The translations under genes and the position numbers were made by a program. From contig CAZYWA010000118.1 of NCBI GenBank assembly GCA_964650975.1, forward strand, positions 1 through 17,255: a stretch of 17,255 nucleotides of DNA, in the 5' to 3' direction. The notes under the pieces were generated by a model, which did no database searches, was not told where the DNA came from, and saw only the letters and a program-made list of their open reading frames with translations. The stretch is from CAZYWA01 sp964650975 [NCBI: uncultured bacterium]. Its GTDB lineage: Bacteria; JADJOY01. Positions 16,223 to 17,255 of the stretch are shown here, in pieces. The stretch's first letter is position 1. Each line of letters opens with the position of its first letter.

Positions 16223-16246
16223 TGACCCACGACATGTCGTGGGTCA
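16223..16246. promoter_or_regulatory. Perfect 24-base palindrome between the HAD and nuclease genes
   Basis: The left half TGACCCACGACA is followed directly by its exact complement TGTCGTGGGTCA. As RNA it could fold into a 10-bp stem with a CATG loop. It begins 4 bases after the HAD stop and ends 2 bases before the TTGACC -35 of the nuclease promoter. No T-run follows, so it is not a standard intrinsic terminator. Operator, factor-independent end of the HAD transcript, or REP-like element are all possible. TGACC also recurs just before it (16216 and 16223 region) and in the -35 itself. Confidence 0.75.
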
Positions 16247-16248
16247 CA

Positions 16249-16277
16249 TTGACCAGCACCACAACATCCAGTAGAGT
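16249..16277 (+). promoter_or_regulatory. Sigma-70-type promoter of the nuclease gene
   Basis: TTGACC (16249-16254, 5 of 6) and TAGAGT (16272-16277, 4 of 6) are separated by exactly 17 bases. Transcription would start near 16284, about 33 bases before the GTG at 16317. The palindrome at 16223-16246 directly abuts the -35, where a regulator could block or help polymerase. Confidence 0.6.
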
Positions 16278-16285
16278 CGCGCGAA

Positions 16286-16310
16286 ATCCCGATCCTGCCG
16301 GGATCTCGGG
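16286..16310 (+). promoter_or_regulatory. Leader hairpin before the nuclease start
   Basis: ATCCCG (16286-16291) can pair with CGGGAT (16299-16304) around a 7-base loop. Alternatively CCCGATCC (16288-16295) can pair, with a two-base bulge, with the segment at 16301-16310. The second fold would capture part of the GGGGG ribosome site (16308-16312). It may tune translation, but could be chance in GC-rich DNA. Confidence 0.3.
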
Positions 16311-16316
16311 GGCTCA

Positions 16317-17255
16317 GTGCCGATTCGCGAGAACGGGTTTTCCTGGTCGATGTCGCGCTCGACGCGGCTCACCGAGTGCCCCCGCGCCTACTACTACCAG
16401 TACTACCTGGCCCACGGCGGCTGGGATCCTTCGGCGCCCTCGGAAGTACGGGAGGCCGACATGCTCAAGCGGCTCAAGAGCCGCTGGGCGTGGGCCGGCA
16501 TCGCCGTTCACGACATCATCGCCGAGGTGCTGAAGGCGGTGCGCGAGGGCGGCTGGGTTTCGTCGGAGGATGCGGAGAAGCGGCTGACCACGCGCATGCG
16601 TGCCGACTGGGTCGCGTCGAACAAGCGCCACTATCGCGGCGACCGGAACGCCGCCGCGCTGGTCGAGCACGAGTATCGCGAGCCCGTGACCAAGGCGAGC
16701 TGGCAGGCGCTCTACCAGCAGAGCCTCCAGAGCTTGCGGAACTTCTACGCGATGGAAGTCATGGGGCCACTGCGATCCCTTCCAGCGGAGCAATGGCTCT
16801 CGCTCGAGACCCTCGACACCTTCGAGTTCGACGGCACACCGGTCCACGTGGTGCTCGACCTCGCGTATCGGACCGCCGAGGGCGAGGTGGTGATCCTCGA
16901 CTGGAAGACCGGCAAGGGCCGCAGCAGCGGCTATCAAGTGCAGCTCTGCTGCTACGGTTACTACGCGCGCGGCCGCTGGGCGAAAGCCACCGACCCGATC
17001 CGCCTCGAGATCGCGTACCTCTATCACCGCGACATCGAGCGCCTGGAATTCGCCGACGCCGAAGCGGTGGCGGGCGCCGACTACATGCGCGGCTCGATCG
17101 TCGAGATGAAGCGCCGCCTCGCCGATCCCACGGTCAACGTGGCCCGCGAGCAAGACTTCGAGCCGCTGCCCGAGTTCCGCCGCTGCAGCGGCTGCAACTT
17201 CCGCCGGCTGTGCGACCGACGAGGAATCCTGAAGGGCGTCCTCGGCCGCGACGCG
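16317..17255 (+). CDS. PD-(D/E)XK nuclease with Cas4/AddB-like four-cysteine cluster, 3' end outside window
   Basis: 313 codons of a RecB-family (PD-(D/E)XK) nuclease, probably a metal-dependent exonuclease or endonuclease for DNA repair or processing. FSWSMSRSTRLTECPRAYYY (8-27) is the characteristic N-terminus with Cys21. His65 lies in GIAVHDIIAE. Catalytic residues are Asp181 and the DWK at 195-197 (VVILDWKTGKG). The QxxxY motif follows at Gln209-Tyr213. The C-terminal CSGCNFRRLC (290-299) supplies three cysteines that with Cys21 match the iron-sulphur staple of Cas4 and AddB. GTG 16317 was chosen because GGGGG lies 4 bases upstream and it keeps the conserved FSWS start; ATG 16350 would cut it off. 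The open frame reaches the window edge, but the cysteine cluster is normally close to the C-terminus. No cas genes or CRISPR repeats are visible, so a stand-alone role is likely. Confidence 0.87.
   Translation, partial: MPIRENGFSWSMSRSTRLTECPRAYYYQYYLAHGGWDPSAPSEVREADMLKRLKSRWAWAGIAVHDIIAEVLKAVREGGWVSSEDAEKRLTTRMRADWVASNKRHYRGDRNAAALVEHEYREPVTKASWQALYQQSLQSLRNFYAMEVMGPLRSLPAEQWLSLETLDTFEFDGTPVHVVLDLAYRTAEGEVVILDWKTGKGRSSGYQVQLCCYGYYARGRWAKATDPIRLEIAYLYHRDIERLEFADAEAVAGADYMRGSIVEMKRRLADPTVNVAREQDFEPLPEFRRCSGCNFRRLCDRRGILKGVLGRDA

Noticed and set aside
14368-16230. A 620-codon minus-strand open frame opposite the acyltransferase, SDR and HAD genes
   Set aside because: The three plus-strand genes have clear family motifs. 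The antisense frame crosses all gene borders and shows no recognisable domain.
16317-17255. Calling the last gene cas4
   Set aside because: The nuclease and cysteine motifs are shared by several RecB-family groups, and no CRISPR repeat or other cas gene is in the window.
1-17255. tRNA, rRNA, insertion sequence or CRISPR array
   Set aside because: All gaps are shorter than 170 bases and none shows cloverleaf, rRNA, transposase or regularly spaced repeat signals.

Overview
The window is strongly GC-rich, with third codon positions nearly all G or C and long spurious open frames on every strand. It has bacterial operon architecture with 4-base GTGA/ATGA overlaps and frequent GTG starts. Genes for a periplasmic adaptor, a MacB-type pump and secreted proteins indicate a diderm (Gram-negative-like) bacterium. 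I cannot name the lineage. The mix (GH3-type ligase, endostatin-like lectin repeats, a large chemoreceptor, a PlsC/SDR/HAD cluster) would suit Myxococcota, Binatota, Eisenbacteria or similar environmental groups, but this is inference. No rRNA, tRNA, IS element or CRISPR array was seen, and no gap between genes exceeds 300 bases.

Region 1 (1-5936, minus strand) is a compact five-gene operon read leftwards: periplasmic adaptor, ABC ATPase, MacB-type permease, GH3-family acyl-adenylating enzyme, then a GT2 glycosyltransferase that runs off the left edge. Three of the four junctions are 4-base overlaps and the fourth is a 6-base gap. The layout suggests a factory that activates or conjugates an acyl group, glycosylates it, and exports the product.

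Region 2 (5937-6105) is a short divergent promoter region. Region 3 (6106-10157, plus strand) holds a stand-alone E2-type acyltransferase catalytic domain. It is translationally coupled to a 1093-residue receptor that fuses a periplasmic solute-binding protein to a second extracytoplasmic sensor region, a HAMP domain and a very long chemoreceptor signalling hairpin. The hairpin tip has lost two usual charged residues. This fusion is the most unusual object in the window.

Region 4 (10158-13625, plus strand) begins with an extended -10 promoter. It carries a secreted protein with two endostatin/C-type-lectin-like repeats, then an ABC-2 type exporter (ATPase and permease). Region 5 (13626-16218, plus strand) is a PlsC-like acyltransferase, an SDR-like protein without the catalytic tyrosine, and a HAD phosphatase, probably a lipid-related operon. 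Region 6 (16219-17255) has a perfect 24-base palindrome beside a good sigma-70-type promoter, followed by a PD-(D/E)XK nuclease with a four-cysteine (Cas4/AddB-like) cluster that runs off the right edge.
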